From contig ML660777.1 in NCBI GenBank assembly GCA_007570785.1, positions 3,673,436 to 3,737,435 of the forward strand: a DNA stretch of 64,000 nt. The letters are read 5' to 3'. The DNA comes from Antilocapra americana. Lineage: Eukaryota; Chordata; Mammalia; Artiodactyla; Antilocapridae. Shown in pieces: positions 63,300 to 64,000 of the stretch (its first letter is position 1; each line of letters starts with the position of its first letter). Below the pieces are notes generated by a model. That model was not told the origin of the DNA. It was given only the letters and a program-made list of their open reading frames with translations, and did no database searches. A program made the translations under genes and the position numbers.

Positions 63300-63502
63300 T
63301 TCCTGCCTGACTCTTTGCAGCCCCATGGACTATAGTCTGGGGCTATAGTCTTCTACCCATGGAATTTTCCAGACAAGAATAATGGAGTGGGGTGCCATTC
63401 CTCCTCCAGGATATCTTTCCAACCCAGGGATGGAACACACATCTCTTTTGTCTCCTGCATTGGCAGTCCGGTTCTTTACCACTGCAGAACCTGGGAAGCC
63501 CA
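63300..63502 (-). repeat. Bov-tA/BOV-A2 SINE
   Basis: Minus-strand SINE with a short local duplication (CTATAGTCT near 63330-63350). Confidence 0.9.
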
Positions 63503-63974
63503 TAGAATGACAATTAGAAATTTATTCCTTCTCTACAAGAGTCTGAAAAATCTTCCTGGAATTTGCATAGGGAAAAGTATCTAAACCTAGAAACAAATAT
63601 TTCTAAACATTGTAGGAAAATGGAGATTCAAATATTGTATGAAAGCCCCTAATACACAGACAATTAACACTTGACATTAATTTAATTAAAAATCAAAACC
63701 ACTTTTGGATTTTGACCTTAGAAAACAGTTATGGTGTTTTTTTACTTTAACTTAGAAAAGGCAAAGTAGAATTTCCCAGTATTTAGCTTTTTGAAATAGA
63801 AATAGCCTTATAAGGCATGTCATTCCATAGTTGATCTTTTATTGCTTAGTTATGAAAGGAATTTTAATGAAAGCAATGTAACTTCCATCTGGAATCAGTG
63901 AAGTATGCCGTTATAGAAAAAGTTGAGTTTTAAGTGAAAAGAATAGGAAAGGCATCTTCTAGGATTAGACATGA
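63503..63974. other. Unassigned AT-rich intronic DNA
   Basis: No recognisable feature. Confidence 0.5.
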
Positions 63975-64000
63975 AAATGAAAGTGAAAGTCGTTCAGTCG
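63975..64000 (-). repeat. Bov-tA/BOV-A2 SINE, cut by the window edge
   Basis: GAAAATGAAAGTGAAAGTC followed by GTTCAGTCG is the tail end of a minus-strand SINE. Confidence 0.75.

Overview
The window is nuclear DNA from a ruminant, most likely a bovid. It is packed with BovB (RTE-type) LINEs and with tRNA-Glu-derived Bov-tA/BOV-A2 SINEs, and it also holds artiodactyl L1 3' ends, a BTLTR1-like endogenous-retrovirus LTR and CHR-type SINEs. I cannot resolve the species from the sequence.

The only host protein gene I can support is EPM2A (laforin, the glycogen phosphatase mutated in Lafora disease), on the + strand. Coding exon 1 (5959-6259) lies in a strong CpG island and encodes most of the N-terminal carbohydrate-binding module. 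Coding exon 2 (49620-49794) finishes that module and leads into the phosphatase part. The two join in frame through a GT...AG intron of 43,360 bp. The later exons lie beyond the right edge.

Layout: (1) 1-5508, upstream flank: a minus-strand relic of a gammaretrovirus-like (class I) provirus, with a proline-type primer binding site and gag pieces, split by a BovB and bordered by further BovB and SINE pieces. (2) 5509-6640: EPM2A promoter, CpG island and exon 1. (3) 6641-49619, intron 1: layered transposon debris. Notable pieces are a Tigger1-type DNA transposon, a BovB bounded by a 35-bp inverted repeat, an antisense ancient L1, a 771-bp solo LTR with 6-bp target duplication carrying a near full-length BovB (itself holding a 100-N assembly gap), MaLR LTRs, MIR, L2, MER5A and many SINEs. 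(4) Exon 2 and the first 14.2 kb of intron 2: BovB fragments, one split by a younger L1, plus L1, MIR and SINEs.

No operon, CRISPR array, RNA gene or prokaryote-like system is present. Almost all other open frames are repeat remnants or CpG-island shadows. The most useful second looks are a false or mis-sized assembly gap, the inverted-repeat-bounded rearranged BovB, an overlapping upstream ORF in the possible EPM2A 5' leader, an unidentified GC-rich segment near 26.5-26.9 kb, and an inverted SINE pair able to form a long intronic hairpin. I found no convincing new biological system.
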